DNA of 44,985 nt from Dysgonomonas sp. HGC4. Lineage in GTDB: Bacteria; Bacteroidota; Bacteroidia; Bacteroidales; Dysgonomonadaceae. Both the position numbers and the translations under genes were made by a program. The stretch is taken from positions 1 through 44,985 of the forward strand of contig NZ_CVRU01000123.1 in the NCBI RefSeq assembly GCF_001261715.1. Reading direction: 5' to 3'. Below are positions 14,454 to 23,099 of the stretch, one piece after another. The notes beneath the pieces were generated by a model, which was not told the DNA's origin, searched no databases, and saw only the letters and a program-made list of their open reading frames with translations. Each line of letters opens with the position of its first letter. Within the stretch, counting starts at the first letter, position 1.

Positions 14454-16913
14454 ATGAATATTTCATACAATTGGTTAAAAGACTACATTAATTTCGATTT
14501 GTTGCCCGATGAGGTGGCTGCTGCTCTTACTTCAATAGGGCTTGAAGCCGAAGGGGTAGAAGAGATACAAACTGTAAAAGGAGGACTCGAAGGTTTAGTT
14601 GTGGGTGAGGTGCTTACTTGTGTAGATCACCCCAATTCAGATCATTTACATGTTACTAGCGTAAATGTAGGTCAAGAAGAGCCTTTGCAAATAGTATGTG
14701 GAGCAGCTAATGTTGCTGCCGGACAAAAGGTTATAGTGGCTTTGGTTGGCACTAAGCTTTATTCGGGAGAAGAGTCTTTTACAATTAAGAAATCAAAAAT
14801 AAGAGGCGAAGAATCTTTTGGTATGATTTGTGCCGAAGATGAAATCGGTCTTGGAACAAGCCATGATGGTATTATTGTTCTACCTGCCGATGCAAAAGTT
14901 GGTACACTTGCCAAAGATTATTATAATATCAAAAGTGATTTTTTATTAGAGGTTGATATTACTCCTAATAGGGTAGATGCTGCTTCTCACTTTGGTGTAG
15001 CTCGTGATTTTGCTGCTTATTTGAAACAAAACGGAAAAGCAACCGATTTAAATCGACCTTCGGTAGATGCTTTTACTGTTGATGCAACAGAAAAAGGAAT
15101 AAATGTAATAGTTGAGAATGAGGAAGCTTGTCCTCGTTATGCGGGTATTACAATAAAAGGAGTTACGGTTAAAGAAAGTCCTGATTGGTTGAAAGATCGC
15201 CTTAATGTAATTGGTTTACGCCCTATAAATAATATTGTAGATATTACCAATTATGTACTTCACGAGATGGGGCATCCTTTGCATGCTTTCGATATGAAAG
15301 AAATTTCAGGAGGTACTGTTTATGTGAAGACGCTAGCTGAGGGTACTAAATTTGTTACTTTGGATGAACAAGATCATACGTTAAGTGATAAGGATCTGAT
15401 GATCTGTAACGACAAAGAGGGTATGTGTATTGGTGGAGTCTTTGGCGGTCTGAAATCGGGAGTGACAGAAAGTACTACCGATGTATTCTTGGAATGTGCT
15501 TATTTTAATCCTACATGGGTACGTAAAACAGCGCGCCGTCATGGATTGAGTACTGATTCATCATTCCGTTTCGAACGTGGTGTTGATCCTAATGATACAT
15601 TATATGTTTTGAAACGTGCAGCTTTGCTGATCAAGGAAGTTGCAGGAGGTAATTTTGTGGGAGAAATTCAAGACATTTATTCTACTCGAATAGAGAATCC
15701 GATAGTTGAACTTTCTTATGCCAAAGTAAATTCACTAATTGGTAAAGATCTGGATAAAGGAACTGTAAAATCTATTCTAGCTAGTCTCGAGATAGAGATT
15801 AAAGGAGAATCTGATGATAAATTAACATTAAGCATACCTACTTATCGTGTTGATGTACTGCGCGACGTAGATGTTATTGAAGATATTCTTCGTATTTACG
15901 GATATAATAATATAGAAATAGGAGAGTCTCTAAAATCTAATCTATCTTATCAAACACCTACCGATAAAGGCTATGATTTACAAAATCTGATTTCGGAGCA
16001 GCTTACGGGTGATGGTTTTTATGAGATAATGAATAACTCTTTGACTAAAGAGGCTTATTATACAGGCTTGGAAACGTATCCAGATTCGAAATGTGTTCGT
16101 TTACTGAATCCATTGAGCACTGACTTGAATGTGATGCGTCAAACCTTACTTTTCGGAGGTTTAGAAAGTATTGCATACAATAGAAATAGAAGAAGTAACG
16201 ATCTTAAATTCTACGAATTTGGTAATTGTTATTATTTTGATGCAGACAAAAAAGAGGCTGATAAACCATTGAGAGAATATTCAGAAGAATTTCATCTGGG
16301 ACTTTGGTTATGTGGTGATACGAACAGCAATAGTTGGGCTACTACAACCGAAAAATCATCAGTGTATCAATTGAAAGCATATGTTGAGAATATATTGTCT
16401 CGTTTGGGAATGTCTCAAGGTCAATACGAATACGAACAGTTCTCGAATGACATTTATAGTGTAGCTTTAACTATTAAAACTCGTAGCAGAGTTATAGGTA
16501 CTGCAGGTATTGTGGCTAAAAAAATATTGAAGCAAGCGGATATAAATACAGAGGTGTATTTTGCTGAATTGAACTGGGATGCTTTGATGAAAGAAACTAA
16601 AAAGCATAAAGTTACATTTACAGAGATATCTAAATATCCTCAAGTAAGAAGAGATTTAGCGTTGTTGTTAGATAAAAATATTTTATTCGAACAGATAGAA
16701 AAAATAGCTTATAAATCGGAAAAGAAACTATTGAAGGACGTAAGTTTATTCGATGTATATGAGGGTAAGAACCTGCCTGAAGGTAAAAAATCATATGCGG
16801 TGAACTTTGTTATTCAAGATGATGAAAAAACATTGACTGATAAGCAGATTGATGCTATTATGCAAAAGATTCAAAAATCGCTAGAGCAGGAATTAAATGC
16901 TCAATTGAGATAG
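14454..16913 (+). CDS. pheT: Phenylalanyl-tRNA synthetase beta subunit
   Basis: An 819-residue protein, the usual length for PheT. It is the non-catalytic, tRNA-binding and editing subunit of the alpha2-beta2 enzyme that charges tRNA-Phe. Domains in order: N-terminal MNISYNWLKDYINFD; an EMAP/tRNA-binding domain at about 40-150 (LVVGEVLTCVDHPNSDHLHV); the B3/B4 editing domain (about 215-390, with ITNYVLHEMGHPLHAFD); B5 (about 410-485); a synthetase-like core with the NPLSTDLNVMRQTLL motif (about 560); and the C-terminal ferredoxin-like anticodon-binding domain (about 725-819, SKYPQVRRDLALLLD). pheS is not adjacent, as is common in Bacteroidota. It is transcribed alone. Confidence 0.98.
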   Translation: MNISYNWLKDYINFDLLPDEVAAALTSIGLEAEGVEEIQTVKGGLEGLVVGEVLTCVDHPNSDHLHVTSVNVGQEEPLQIVCGAANVAAGQKVIVALVGTKLYSGEESFTIKKSKIRGEESFGMICAEDEIGLGTSHDGIIVLPADAKVGTLAKDYYNIKSDFLLEVDITPNRVDAASHFGVARDFAAYLKQNGKATDLNRPSVDAFTVDATEKGINVIVENEEACPRYAGITIKGVTVKESPDWLKDRLNVIGLRPINNIVDITNYVLHEMGHPLHAFDMKEISGGTVYVKTLAEGTKFVTLDEQDHTLSDKDLMICNDKEGMCIGGVFGGLKSGVTESTTDVFLECAYFNPTWVRKTARRHGLSTDSSFRFERGVDPNDTLYVLKRAALLIKEVAGGNFVGEIQDIYSTRIENPIVELSYAKVNSLIGKDLDKGTVKSILASLEIEIKGESDDKLTLSIPTYRVDVLRDVDVIEDILRIYGYNNIEIGESLKSNLSYQTPTDKGYDLQNLISEQLTGDGFYEIMNNSLTKEAYYTGLETYPDSKCVRLLNPLSTDLNVMRQTLLFGGLESIAYNRNRRSNDLKFYEFGNCYYFDADKKEADKPLREYSEEFHLGLWLCGDTNSNSWATTTEKSSVYQLKAYVENILSRLGMSQGQYEYEQFSNDIYSVALTIKTRSRVIGTAGIVAKKILKQADINTEVYFAELNWDALMKETKKHKVTFTEISKYPQVRRDLALLLDKNILFEQIEKIAYKSEKKLLKDVSLFDVYEGKNLPEGKKSYAVNFVIQDDEKTLTDKQIDAIMQKIQKSLEQELNAQLR

Positions 16914-16932
16914 TATTATACATCTATTTTAT

Positions 16933-16975
16933 ATACTAAAAAAGGATTCTGTTATTCAGAATCCTTTTTTAGTAT
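16933..16975. terminator. Bidirectional terminator between pheT and the PepSY gene
   Basis: Nineteen-base perfect arms (16933-16951 and 16957-16975) around a five-base loop, with six A on one side of the stem and six T on the other. Confidence 0.85.
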
Positions 16976-16986
16976 TAATGAATTTA

Positions 16987-18141
16987 TTACTTCTTCTGTT
17001 TACTTCTTTTTTTCCACCAAAGTATAAAACCTGTGATAGGAAGACTAGCTGTAATCAAACTAGCTAAGAAAACCAGCAATTTACCCGCAAAGCCACCTAT
17101 GGCTCCCACGTGTATATCGTAGGTCATTCTATAGAACTTATCACCCGCAGACGAATCTTCGTACTTTATACCATACATACCGCCTCCTTCTAATTCTTTA
17201 AGCGTATACTGATCAAAGAAACGAAAATGCCTTTTATAATATGTATCGTTGTTAACAGAGTTAAAGCAAATACGATATGCATCAGCTTTCTTATCGGGAA
17301 AGTCGAAAATAAATGAACCCTCCCTTCCAATAGGGTATTCAGCTTTTACTCTTGACCACAGTATATCTGCCGTATTTTCGAGACTAGATATGGCTGTAGT
17401 ATCAGATTGTGCTACCTGCCATTCTTTAGGCTCTTTACCTCCCGAAATTACTTTGTAATATGAGTTGGCATACCATTCGAAACTCCAAGTAAGACCAGTT
17501 AATGCAATCACCAAAGCAATAAGTGCAGCATAGATACCTAATACATTGTGGAGATCATAATTGAGTCTAAAGAATCCTGCCTTCTTTTTAATTGTAAGTC
17601 GAGGCTTTAAGGATTTTTTATTCCATCTTTTAGGAATCCATAAAATGATACCTGTAATGAGTACAATGACGAAGATCAAAACAGCCCATCCCACAATTTG
17701 ATGTCCAATAGAATAAGGTAGCCATAGATTGCGATGTCCTGACAGTATAAATCTGAAAAAATCATTTTTCAAGACTTGCTTATTAATGTAATCACCTGAA
17801 TAAGGGTTTAGCACCAAAAGGGTATATCCATCTTCGTGATGATCGTAGGCTACTGTGGCTGCTTTGTTTTGTCTGCCATAAGTAACACCATAAATGGTGT
17901 TACTGGTATCAGCTGGAGACGCGTATATGTACTGCTTTGACTTTTCTTTAAGCTCCAAAGGAGAAAGAAATGGCTTGTTTTCTACTTCTACGTATTGGTA
18001 GGGCTGAAATATATCACGCAGTTCTGTCTGAAAAGTATATATACATCCCGTAATTGCTACAATGAATACAACAATACCCGAAATCATTCCTAACCAGAGA
18101 TGCAATAGATAACTTATTCGCTTGAATGATAGTTTCTTCAT
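16987..18141 (-). CDS. PepSY-associated transmembrane protein (PiuB/FoxB-like)
   Basis: A 384-residue inner-membrane protein with four hydrophobic segments: about residues 12-36, 145-170, 198-222 and 350-373. Between them lie periplasmic PepSY-type segments, and conserved His residues sit near the helices (YLLHLWLGMISG, GHRNLWLPYSIGH, YDLHNVLGIYAAL, YDIHVGAIGG), a pattern of heme or metal coordination in this family. Some relatives, such as FoxB, reduce ferric siderophores in the periplasm. It follows the TonB siderophore receptor gene by 59 bases on the same strand, so a role in iron release after uptake is likely. The exact siderophore is unknown. Confidence 0.88.
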   Translation of the reverse strand: MKKLSFKRISYLLHLWLGMISGIVVFIVAITGCIYTFQTELRDIFQPYQYVEVENKPFLSPLELKEKSKQYIYASPADTSNTIYGVTYGRQNKAATVAYDHHEDGYTLLVLNPYSGDYINKQVLKNDFFRFILSGHRNLWLPYSIGHQIVGWAVLIFVIVLITGIILWIPKRWNKKSLKPRLTIKKKAGFFRLNYDLHNVLGIYAALIALVIALTGLTWSFEWYANSYYKVISGGKEPKEWQVAQSDTTAISSLENTADILWSRVKAEYPIGREGSFIFDFPDKKADAYRICFNSVNNDTYYKRHFRFFDQYTLKELEGGGMYGIKYEDSSAGDKFYRMTYDIHVGAIGGFAGKLLVFLASLITASLPITGFILWWKKRSKQKK

Positions 18142-18200
18142 TAAAGATAAATTCTGTTGTTTTTTAAACGTTTACAAAAGTAATAAATAGGTCTATAACC

Positions 18201-20561
18201 TTAGAAATTATAAGTAATATTTAGTCGATAGTTTACAGGAGCTTCAGTTTGCCAATAATAGGCTGGCGTGTGATTTATTTTATTGAAACTACCCGAATAT
18301 AAATAACTGTCAAGTACATTATTAACCATTAAATTAATAGCTAATATTCCATTTGACCAACCCGCTCCAGCGTCTAAACGGAAATAGTTAGGTAGTTCTT
18401 CTGCCTTTACTGTATTATCAGACCACCATGAAGATCTATCGATAAGAGATGTACATCCTGCCTGAATATTAAAGCCACTCAAAACACTTTCCGTGAATTT
18501 ATATTTCAGATTGGCATTAATTGTATGTTTAGCTACTCCCGGTAGTTGAGTTCCCTTAGGATATTCGGAAGAGCTTTTGGTCACTTCAGATTCAGTAAAG
18601 GCATAGTTTGCAACAATATTTAAACCTTTAAGTATTTCTCCTTGTAGATCAAACTCAATACCTTGATCTCTACTTTGTCCTATTTCCAGAACATATATTT
18701 CTCCTGAAGCATTATTAGGATCGGCAGCTAAAAGATTATTTTTAATGATGCGATATAATGATAATGTACTATTCCATTTTCCACCAAACCAAAGTTTTTT
18801 GGCTCCAATCTCCATATTATTACCTGTGATTGATCTAATGCCTTTTCCATCGCGACGCAAACCACTTTGAGGTAAGAATGTTTGGTCATATAGAGCATAT
18901 AATGAGGTGTTTTCGTTTATGGAATAACTAAGACCTAAGCGTGGAGTGAATTTGCGTTCTTCAACCGAAGTTCCATAAGAATTACTTTTTACATAAGTAT
19001 ATCGACCTGCTAATGTTAAGCGTAAACTTTCGTCAAAAAAAGAAAGCTCGTCTTGCAAATAAAGTCCTGTATATGTTTGTGTAACTTGAGGACCTCCTGC
19101 ACGTTCTTTCACTCTTTTACTTCGGTCGAATACAGGATAACCTAAAGCTGGCGCTCCATTATTAGGATTGTAAATATTGAATGAGCCGATAGTGTCAAGA
19201 ACAAAAGATTGCATCCAATCTGCCCAATATTCCTTATTTCCCATATCTAAACCTCCTAATATACGATGTACAACACTTCCCGTCTTGGCTTTGCCATTCA
19301 CATAAGCTTGTCCAAATTTCATCTGAGAAATAGCATCCCATACACTTGCTCTACGTCTCATATATCCTTCACTATTAATAGAATCTGGCCACATGGAGCT
19401 ACCTACTTGATTGTAATTGAAATAAGCTGCTTGTGCTGTTAGCTTCCAGTTGGGATCGAAATTGTGTTGAAGGTTCAAAATTATACTGTGGTCATTTATT
19501 TTAGTAGGCTCCATTCCTCCTGATAACATCGTGAAATTTCGAGGTAATGTTCCGTAACCTTGTGTCGAGAAGCTATAATATGAGCTTATATTTGACATCT
19601 CTACATGCTGTAATGTATATTCTGCAGTAAGTTTTGTGTTGTTATCAATAATATAAGAAATAACAGGAGCAATACTATATCTATTATTGAATTCGTTATT
19701 ACGGAACGAGTTTTTAAGTTGTCCCATTAAATTTAGGCGATACAATAGTTTTCCCGATTGATCTAGTTTTCCATCAAGATCGATACTGGCTCTATAAAGG
19801 TCATAACTACCTAATGTAAGTGATGCCTGATGTTTCGTTTGTCCAGTTGGCTTCTTCATAACGACATTGTAAATCCCACTAGGATCGCCGTTCGACATCA
19901 TAAATCCGGTAGGACCTTTTACGAATTCAATAGATTCAACAAAACTCATATCTTCCGTTAATGGTCCCCAATCTGATGTAATATTCATCCCTTCTCTAAA
20001 AGCGGCAGCACGTCCACCTCTCATATTTACACGGGTATATAAATCGCCCCAATGTTCCTGACGTGTAGCTCCACTTACATTACGAATAATACCATCACTC
20101 ATGCTGAGTATCTGTTGATCAGCGATCATAGATGAGTTTACAATCTGTATGTTTTGAGGAATTTTCACTAAGGGTTGATCCAATCGGATTGAATTTGATG
20201 GCTGTCTTGATACATATCTATCCATGGAGGTCGAAACTACAACTTCGTGAAGGGCTTGACTTGTTTGTTCCATCGTAATTTCTCCAACATCAGTTGTAGA
20301 GTTCGATAGGACATCTATTTCTACTGTTTTGGTATTATAATTGATAAGTGTAGCAACTAGTGTATATTGTCCGGCAGGTATGTTTTTGAAGTAAAATGTA
20401 CCGTCTGATTTAGTTGTCGTTCCCCAATTAGTTCCATCTAGCCTGATAGTTGCATATTCGAGAGCTTCGCCGTCACTGTTTTTTATTAAACCTTGTATAT
20501 CTTTTGCGGTTGCAATGGATATACTTAAAAATAAGCACATTAAGATTAGATAAAATTTCAT
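18201..20561 (-). CDS. TonB-dependent siderophore receptor
   Basis: A 786-residue outer-membrane receptor. A signal peptide (residues 1-19) is followed by a carboxypeptidase-D regulatory-like domain (about 20-95, DIQGLIKNSDGEALEYATI), a plug domain (about 115-255, with TRVNMRGGRAAAFREGMN and SIEFVKGPTGFMMSNGDPSG) and a 22-strand-type barrel ending in aromatic NITYNF. The plug and the spacing of its motifs fit the FhuA/FpvA-type siderophore receptor family rather than SusC glycan receptors, and there is no SusD gene. The PepSY protein downstream supports iron uptake. Expression is probably iron-regulated; see the inverted repeat at 20692-20707. Confidence 0.93.
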   Translation of the reverse strand: MKFYLILMCLFLSISIATAKDIQGLIKNSDGEALEYATIRLDGTNWGTTTKSDGTFYFKNIPAGQYTLVATLINYNTKTVEIDVLSNSTTDVGEITMEQTSQALHEVVVSTSMDRYVSRQPSNSIRLDQPLVKIPQNIQIVNSSMIADQQILSMSDGIIRNVSGATRQEHWGDLYTRVNMRGGRAAAFREGMNITSDWGPLTEDMSFVESIEFVKGPTGFMMSNGDPSGIYNVVMKKPTGQTKHQASLTLGSYDLYRASIDLDGKLDQSGKLLYRLNLMGQLKNSFRNNEFNNRYSIAPVISYIIDNNTKLTAEYTLQHVEMSNISSYYSFSTQGYGTLPRNFTMLSGGMEPTKINDHSIILNLQHNFDPNWKLTAQAAYFNYNQVGSSMWPDSINSEGYMRRRASVWDAISQMKFGQAYVNGKAKTGSVVHRILGGLDMGNKEYWADWMQSFVLDTIGSFNIYNPNNGAPALGYPVFDRSKRVKERAGGPQVTQTYTGLYLQDELSFFDESLRLTLAGRYTYVKSNSYGTSVEERKFTPRLGLSYSINENTSLYALYDQTFLPQSGLRRDGKGIRSITGNNMEIGAKKLWFGGKWNSTLSLYRIIKNNLLAADPNNASGEIYVLEIGQSRDQGIEFDLQGEILKGLNIVANYAFTESEVTKSSSEYPKGTQLPGVAKHTINANLKYKFTESVLSGFNIQAGCTSLIDRSSWWSDNTVKAEELPNYFRLDAGAGWSNGILAINLMVNNVLDSYLYSGSFNKINHTPAYYWQTEAPVNYRLNITYNF

Positions 20562-20691
20562 TTTTTTAGAGTTTATTTTTTATATAAAAATCGTGTGAAG
20601 TAATATAAATAGTCCTAGCAATACAATCACCTATAATGGTGAAATTAGTAGCTCGAAATCATTATAATTAGTGAGGCGATGAGCTTAATAG

Positions 20692-20707
20692 AAATGCTTT
20701 TGCATTT
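20692..20707. promoter_or_regulatory. Inverted repeat between TonB receptor and yebC genes
   Basis: AAATGC-TTTT-GCATTT, a perfect 6-4-6 inverted repeat, lies 131 bases upstream of the TonB receptor start and about 90 bases before the yebC promoter. It could be an operator for a metal regulator. It does not match the Fur consensus well. Confidence 0.3.
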
Positions 20708-20775
20708 AGTTTTGGATAAAAAGATCTTCGAGGAAATATTTTTTTGTAGTTATCAAAAGGTCTTACTCTTAATAG

Positions 20776-20806
20776 TTTCTTCTGTATGCTATTTTTTATA
20801 CTTTTG
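20776..20806 (+). promoter_or_regulatory. Promoter of the yebC-family gene
   Basis: TTTC at 20776-20779 is followed after 19 bases by TACTTTTG at 20799-20806, close to the Bacteroidota -33/-7 consensus. The start codon lies 38 bases further on. Confidence 0.6.
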
Positions 20807-20843
20807 TAGCCAGAAAAGAAATTAATGAAATATAATAATAGAT

Positions 20844-21563
20844 ATGGGAAGAGCATTTGAATACCGAAAAGCAACGAAGATGAAACGTTGGGGCAATATG
20901 GCTCGTGTATTTACTAAATTAGGAAAACAAATAACTATTGCAGTTAGAGAGGGAGGACCTGAGGCTGATACAAATCCTCGTTTGCGTGTATTGATACAGC
21001 AATCGAAGAAAGAGAATATGCCAAAAGAAAACGTTGAACGTGCAATTAAGAAAGCTATCTCTAAGGACGAATCGGACTATAAAGAAGTTACTTACGAGGG
21101 ATATGGTCCCTTTGGTATTGCAATTGTAGTAGAAACGGCAACAGACAATCCCACTCGTACAGTTGCTAATGTGCGTAGTTATTTCAATAAAAATAATGGA
21201 TCATTAGGAACAACAGGTAGTTTAGAGTTTCTATTCGACCATAAATGTGTATTTAAAATATCACCTAAAGAGGGTGTTTCTCTAGAAGATCTTGAACTTG
21301 AACTTATCGACTATGGTGTAGATGAAATAGAGCAAGACGAAGAAGATATACTTTTATATGGTGAATTTAAATCTTACTCGGATATTCAAAAATATTTGGA
21401 GGAAAACGGATTTGAAATTCATAGTGCTGAGTTTGAAAGAATTCCACATGAGCTAAAAGAGGTTACTGAAGAGCAAAGAGCCCAAATAAATAAGCTTTTG
21501 GATAAGTTTGAAGATGATGAAGATGTTCAGAATGTATTTCATAATATGATGCCTGAAGAATAA
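20844..21563 (+). CDS. YebC/TACO1-family protein
   Basis: A 239-residue cytoplasmic protein, full length for the family. It begins MGRAFEYRKATKMKRWGNM, followed by FTKLGKQITIAVREGG and the central TYEGYGPFGIAIVVE motif (about residues 80-95), all family hallmarks. YebC proteins were first described as DNA-binding regulators (PmpR), and later as ribosome-associated factors that help translation through polyproline; which applies here cannot be read from the sequence. It is monocistronic with its own promoter and terminator. Confidence 0.95.
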   Translation: MGRAFEYRKATKMKRWGNMARVFTKLGKQITIAVREGGPEADTNPRLRVLIQQSKKENMPKENVERAIKKAISKDESDYKEVTYEGYGPFGIAIVVETATDNPTRTVANVRSYFNKNNGSLGTTGSLEFLFDHKCVFKISPKEGVSLEDLELELIDYGVDEIEQDEEDILLYGEFKSYSDIQKYLEENGFEIHSAEFERIPHELKEVTEEQRAQINKLLDKFEDDEDVQNVFHNMMPEE

Positions 21564-21583
21564 TTGACTATATCTATAAGTTG

Positions 21584-21620
21584 AAGAATCTTATTTGTTA
21601 TTAAATAAGATTCTTTTTTT
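21584..21620 (+). terminator. Intrinsic terminator of the yebC-family gene
   Basis: Thirteen-base perfect arms at 21584-21596 and 21603-21615, followed by a run of T to 21620. Confidence 0.85.
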
Positions 21621-21637
21621 ATTATAAATAGTTAATT

Positions 21638-21667
21638 AATACTCAATACGACTACGTATTGAGTATT
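21638..21667. promoter_or_regulatory. Perfect inverted repeat over the Rnf-like operon promoter
   Basis: AATACTCAATACG (21638-21650), spacer ACTA, and its exact complement (21655-21667). The right arm overlaps the -7 element at 21664-21671, so the repeat would fill the space used by RNA polymerase: an operator position. A T run follows, so it could instead be a second terminator behind the yebC gene. I favour the operator because a strong terminator already sits 18 bases upstream. Confidence 0.5.
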
Positions 21668-21671
21668 TTTG
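21664..21671 (+). promoter_or_regulatory. Promoter -7 element of the Rnf-like operon
   Basis: TATTTTTG matches TAnnTTTG and lies 29 bases before the start codon at 21701. No separate -33 element is apparent. Confidence 0.5.
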
Positions 21672-21700
21672 TAAGTAAAATAACTTAATGTCTAGATAAA

Positions 21701-22117
21701 ATGACAACTGTAAAGAAGATTATTCTTTTTCTGTTTGGTATTGTTTTGATAGTCTTTGGAAACAAGGCTGCAATAGATACTATATTTAAGGATAATGATG
21801 GCTTAAAAGCCCCTGATTCAGAAGAAAAAGAGATTGCAAATAAGAATCTTGTAATCACAGAGGAAGTAGATACAAAAGAGACAGAGGTTATAACTCCTAA
21901 TAATGATAGCTCTTCACCTAAAGAGGAGGAAATAAAGGTTTCGGAAGTCTCAAAGAAAGAGATATCCAAGGCTTCTGAGCCTAAACCTAAAGATAATAGC
22001 GTAAAAGAGCAATCTGCTAAGGTTGCTGAAAAGAAAGAAACGCCAAAAGTAAAAGAGGCTGCTGCTCAAACAAAGATAGAACCAGTACAAGAAGAATCTG
22101 CTGCTGCAAGTGAATGA
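21701..22117 (+). CDS. Small membrane protein with Lys/Glu-rich tail
   Basis: A 138-residue protein with one N-terminal membrane segment (about residues 5-22, KKIILFLFGIVLIVFGNK) and a long tail of low complexity, dominated by Lys, Glu, Ser and Ala, probably disordered or loosely helical. I recognise no family. It is the first gene of a unit with ApbE-like, RnfC and RnfD genes and overlaps the ApbE-like gene by 8 bases. By position and topology it might stand in for RnfG, which also has one N-terminal helix, but the FMN-binding domain and the flavinylation motif of RnfG are absent. Low complexity lowers confidence in the product, but the tight coupling supports a real gene. Confidence 0.65.
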   Translation: MTTVKKIILFLFGIVLIVFGNKAAIDTIFKDNDGLKAPDSEEKEIANKNLVITEEVDTKETEVITPNNDSSSPKEEEIKVSEVSKKEISKASEPKPKDNSVKEQSAKVAEKKETPKVKEAAAQTKIEPVQEESAAASE

Positions 22118-23039
22118 CGGACTTTTATATAAAGCTCAGGTGCGATGGTTATTCCATGCACATATTAAGATAAAAATACCGGTTTTCTGTGATGAAAGCC
22201 TGTTTGATGAACTATTTGCTATATTAGAAGATGTTGATAAACATTATAATTCATATAGCGAAGGTTCTTTTTTTGATTTAATAAATAAGAATGCCGGGCA
22301 TTTTGTAGAAGTAGATGAGGAGACTATAAGTTTATTGAGACAGCTTATATACTTTTCGGACTTGTTTGATGGTGGCTATGATATCACCGTAATGCCTTTG
22401 GTTCGCTTATGGGGTTTTTATAAAGATGAAGCCCCTCGTTTACCATTGAAAGAAGAAATTAAGGCTACCAAGAAGTTAGTCAACTATAAGAAAATAGAAA
22501 TAGAAGGCTCTAAGGTTCGGATTGCAGAAGGACAGGAGATAATTACAGGTTCGTTTATGAAGTCTTATGCAGTGGATAAACTGGTTCAGAAAATGAGAAA
22601 AGAAGGTATTACCGATGCCATTATTAACGCAGGAGGTAGTACGATCAAAACGCTAAATAACTCGGTACATCCTTACTGGGTTGTAAATGTAGAAAACTCA
22701 TTGAAAACAGATGATAACTTATTTAAGCTGAAGGTTTCTAATGCTTGTTTTTCGACTTCGGCACAAACAAAGACTTTTGTAGAGATTGGTGGTAAAAGAT
22801 ATGGGCATATCATTAATCCAATAACAGGTTATCCTTCCGAGAATAAGCAAATTGGCATTATATCAACCAATTGTTTTGTGGGCGATATTATATCAACAGG
22901 TTTATACAATCAGACATTAGATGGTTTCACGGAGAAAATGAAGCTATTATCAAGTCAGTTTGATGTTGAGGGCTTTTTAATGGATAAAAATAATAGCATT
23001 CGTTTTTCGGATGGTTTCGAAAAGTATATTATACAATAG
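22110..23039 (+). CDS. ApbE-like FAD:protein FMN transferase, divergent
   Basis: A 309-residue protein starting at a GTG inside the end of the previous gene. ApbE enzymes attach FMN covalently to a Thr in RnfD, RnfG and NqrB/C. Family features: YDITVMPLVRLWGF (90-103), GSFMKSYAVDKLV (147-159), DAIINAGGS (169-177), YGHIINPITGYP (231-242) and a Mg-binding region ending in GDIISTGLY (258-266, Asp259). Oddities: no signal peptide or lipobox, although most ApbE proteins act outside the membrane; Ser152 replaces the usual Gly after Lys151; and STSA (215-218) replaces the usual STSG. It may be cytoplasmic or altered in activity. It lies between the small membrane protein and rnfC. Confidence 0.85.
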   Translation: MNDGLLYKAQVRWLFHAHIKIKIPVFCDESLFDELFAILEDVDKHYNSYSEGSFFDLINKNAGHFVEVDEETISLLRQLIYFSDLFDGGYDITVMPLVRLWGFYKDEAPRLPLKEEIKATKKLVNYKKIEIEGSKVRIAEGQEIITGSFMKSYAVDKLVQKMRKEGITDAIINAGGSTIKTLNNSVHPYWVVNVENSLKTDDNLFKLKVSNACFSTSAQTKTFVEIGGKRYGHIINPITGYPSENKQIGIISTNCFVGDIISTGLYNQTLDGFTEKMKLLSSQFDVEGFLMDKNNSIRFSDGFEKYIIQ

Positions 23040-23099
23040 AGTGCAACAATAAAAGGTCTTAAGACCTATAAAGAAGCAACCTTAACAGAGCATAAAATT

